Shown here piece after piece: positions 4,199 to 5,343 of a stretch of DNA of 5,343 nucleotides (position 1 is the first letter of the stretch; each line of letters starts with the position of its first letter). The translations under genes were made by a program, and so were the position numbers. This DNA is from Deltaproteobacteria bacterium (GTDB taxonomy: Bacteria > Desulfobacterota > Desulfobacteria > Desulfobacterales > ETH-SRB1), in assembly GCA_019314185.1 (NCBI GenBank), contig JAFCZU010000446.1:1-5343 (forward strand). The letters run 5' to 3'. A model generated the notes under the pieces. The model saw only the letters and a program-made list of their open reading frames with translations. It was not told where the DNA came from and did not search any database.

Positions 4199-4731
4199 GT
4201 TATCGGTAATAATATAGCCAATGTTAATACAGTCGGGTTCAGATCCGGGAAAATACATTTCGGCGATATTTTAAGTCAAAGTGTTACTGGTGGATCGGCT
4301 GCCGGTATGCAGGTCGGTCGTGGTGTGGATGTAGCTGCCATAACTACGCAATTTTCTTCGGGATCATTTGAAACAACGGCAAATGCCACGGATCTTGCTA
4401 TTGATGGAGACGGGTTTTTCATAGTCAAAGATGCCGATGGCGGAGAGTATTACACGAGGGCCGGCGCATTTCATCTTGATAATAACGGTTACCTTGTTGA
4501 CGTCAATTCTCTTAAAGTGCAGGGTTATAATATTACCGGAACCGATCCGACTGAAATTTCTATCGGCTCAAATCTCGACGCTGCGGAGGCTACGGGAGGG
4601 ACATTTAATGCAGCTCAGACGGTTTACGATTCTCTCGGTGCTGTTCACTCACTCAAATTGACCTTTCAAAAGACGGAAGGAAACGGGTACTGGGGTTTTA
4701 AGAGTTATCTCGACAACGAGGCCGCTGGTCG
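4199..4731 (+). pseudogene. flgE: Flagellar hook protein FlgE, N-terminal part (start codon and first residues missing)
   Basis: FlgE forms the hook that joins the basal body to the filament. Similarity begins at 4199 with VIGNNIANVNTVGFRSGKI, the flagellar basal-body rod signature, then FGDILSQSV, GMQVGRGVDVAAITTQFSSG, DLAIDGDGFFIVKD and YYTRAGAFHLDNNGYLVD, all classic FlgE/F/G features. The frame is open back to 4175 but contains no start codon before this motif. The usual opening helix of about 20 residues, of the form M.L..ALYSGVSGL.....AM, is absent. The bases at 4191-4199 read AAA GCT ATG in the flgD frame, like the K-A-M that normally precedes S-V-I-G, but out of frame with what follows. 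The first in-frame ATG, at 4307, lies inside the conserved region and cannot be the native start. After 4731 the frame departs from FlgE and stops at 4855. It is either a decayed gene or a sequence error. Confidence 0.85.
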
Positions 4732-5343
4732 GGTCTTAAGTTTGATGAGAACGGTGTTCTTGAGAAAGTGTACAAAGCGTCAACAACGGAAGCGGAGGTC
4801 GACGATGTTAATCCCTCCTATTACGATACTGCTGGCACCGGCACGGCAGAAATAACGCTAAACAATGAGGGCCAGTTATATCAGAGTACAACGTCCGATG
4901 TAATTCTCACAATGGGAGACGATGACACTACATGGACAATAGACGGCGATGGCGGCTATGCAGCCCTTTTTGTTACAACGGGAACAGATGCGGATGGCAA
5001 GACTACAGTTTTGTTAGATATGGATGGTGCAGGCGGAACTGATATAACCTTTACCTTGACGGATGCTGACTGGCTTTTAGGCGACACAATAGCATTTACC
5101 ATTACCCAGACGGAAGAAGAGCCTGCTGACGTTAATCTGACGATGCCCACTATTGCTACCGATGCAACTATCGGAAACTCCGGTGTGGTGTCATGGGATC
5201 TGGCTGGTACGACAGCGGAGAATGTAACCGGATATGCAAGTACATCTGTGATAAGGACACTGGTTCATGACGGATATTCCTCCGGCTCATTGAAAAGCAT
5301 TTCAGTGACGGCAGACGGCACAATCAGCGGTTTCTTTACCAAC
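4732..5343 (+). pseudogene. flgE: Flagellar hook protein FlgE, continuation in a second frame (3' end outside window)
   Basis: From 4732 a different frame continues the hook protein without a stop to the window edge: GLKFDENGVLEKVYKASTTE directly continues ...GYWGFKSYLDNEAAG of the first piece. The frames change between about 4726 and 4735 (GGTCGGGTC), equivalent to loss of one base or gain of two. The segment 4860-5160 is Thr/Asp/Gly-rich and beta-like, as expected for the variable outer hook domains (TIDGDGGYAALFVTTG, LLDMDGAGGTDITFTLTD). The conserved end LVHDGYSSGSLKSISVTADG and ISGFF at about 5260-5340 matches the FlgE return to domain D1. About 385 codons are visible over both pieces without reaching the C-terminal helix, so the whole protein would exceed the 402 residues of enteric FlgE. 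Confidence 0.85.

Noticed and set aside
4720..4740. Programmed frameshift in flgE
   Set aside because: No slippery heptamer, stimulatory hairpin or internal Shine-Dalgarno is evident, and the gene also lacks its start. Decay or a sequence error is simpler.
4307..4855. Stand-alone 182-residue protein starting at the ATG at 4307
   Set aside because: FlgE similarity extends upstream of this ATG to 4199, and the last 40 or so residues are out-of-frame sequence. It is a fragment of the disrupted flgE.

Overview
The window is a stretch of a bacterial flagellar rod/hook operon, all on the + strand, in the order fliJ (5' end cut by the window edge) - motE-like - fliK - flgD - flgE (disrupted, running off the right edge). 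This gene order, a well-spaced sigma-54 (-24/-12) promoter candidate ahead of fliK, and the abundance of short heptamer/octamer repeats suggest a Gram-negative flagellate such as a Desulfobacterota or Nitrospirota relative. That placement is an inference from layout and style; nothing here fixes the taxon.

Layout. 2-436 is FliJ, the export-apparatus stalk/chaperone protein. 478-1056 is a membrane-anchored coiled-coil protein with an MgtE-N-like C-terminal domain (MotE family). 1057-1410 has no gene; it holds an octamer array, a perfect 30-bp tandem duplication and the sigma-54 promoter candidate. 1411-3054 is FliK, the hook-length ruler, with two heptamer arrays embedded in frame in its ruler part and a standard C-terminal Flg_hook domain. 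3055-3539 has no gene and is almost entirely repeats: an octamer array, two heptamer arrays, a small GC-rich hairpin and an inverted heptamer array. 3540-4184 is FlgD, the hook-capping scaffold. From about 4199 to the end is FlgE, the hook protein, which lacks its start codon and first roughly 20 residues and has a frame change near 4726-4735.

How they fit together. FliJ and FliK belong to the flagellar type III export process, FlgD caps the growing hook, FlgE is the hook subunit, and FliK measures hook length and triggers the switch from hook to filament export. The MotE-like protein is probably an envelope accessory factor of the motor.

The unusual part is the repeat landscape. The fliJ-motE, motE-fliK and fliK-flgD junctions each carry a 7-nt or 8-nt tandem array, each of different sequence. 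The related TCAGAAG heptamer has become protein-coding inside fliK, giving a seven-residue repeat, and may also have supplied the tail of FliJ. The other point to check is the double lesion in flgE, which is either real gene decay or a sequencing/assembly problem.
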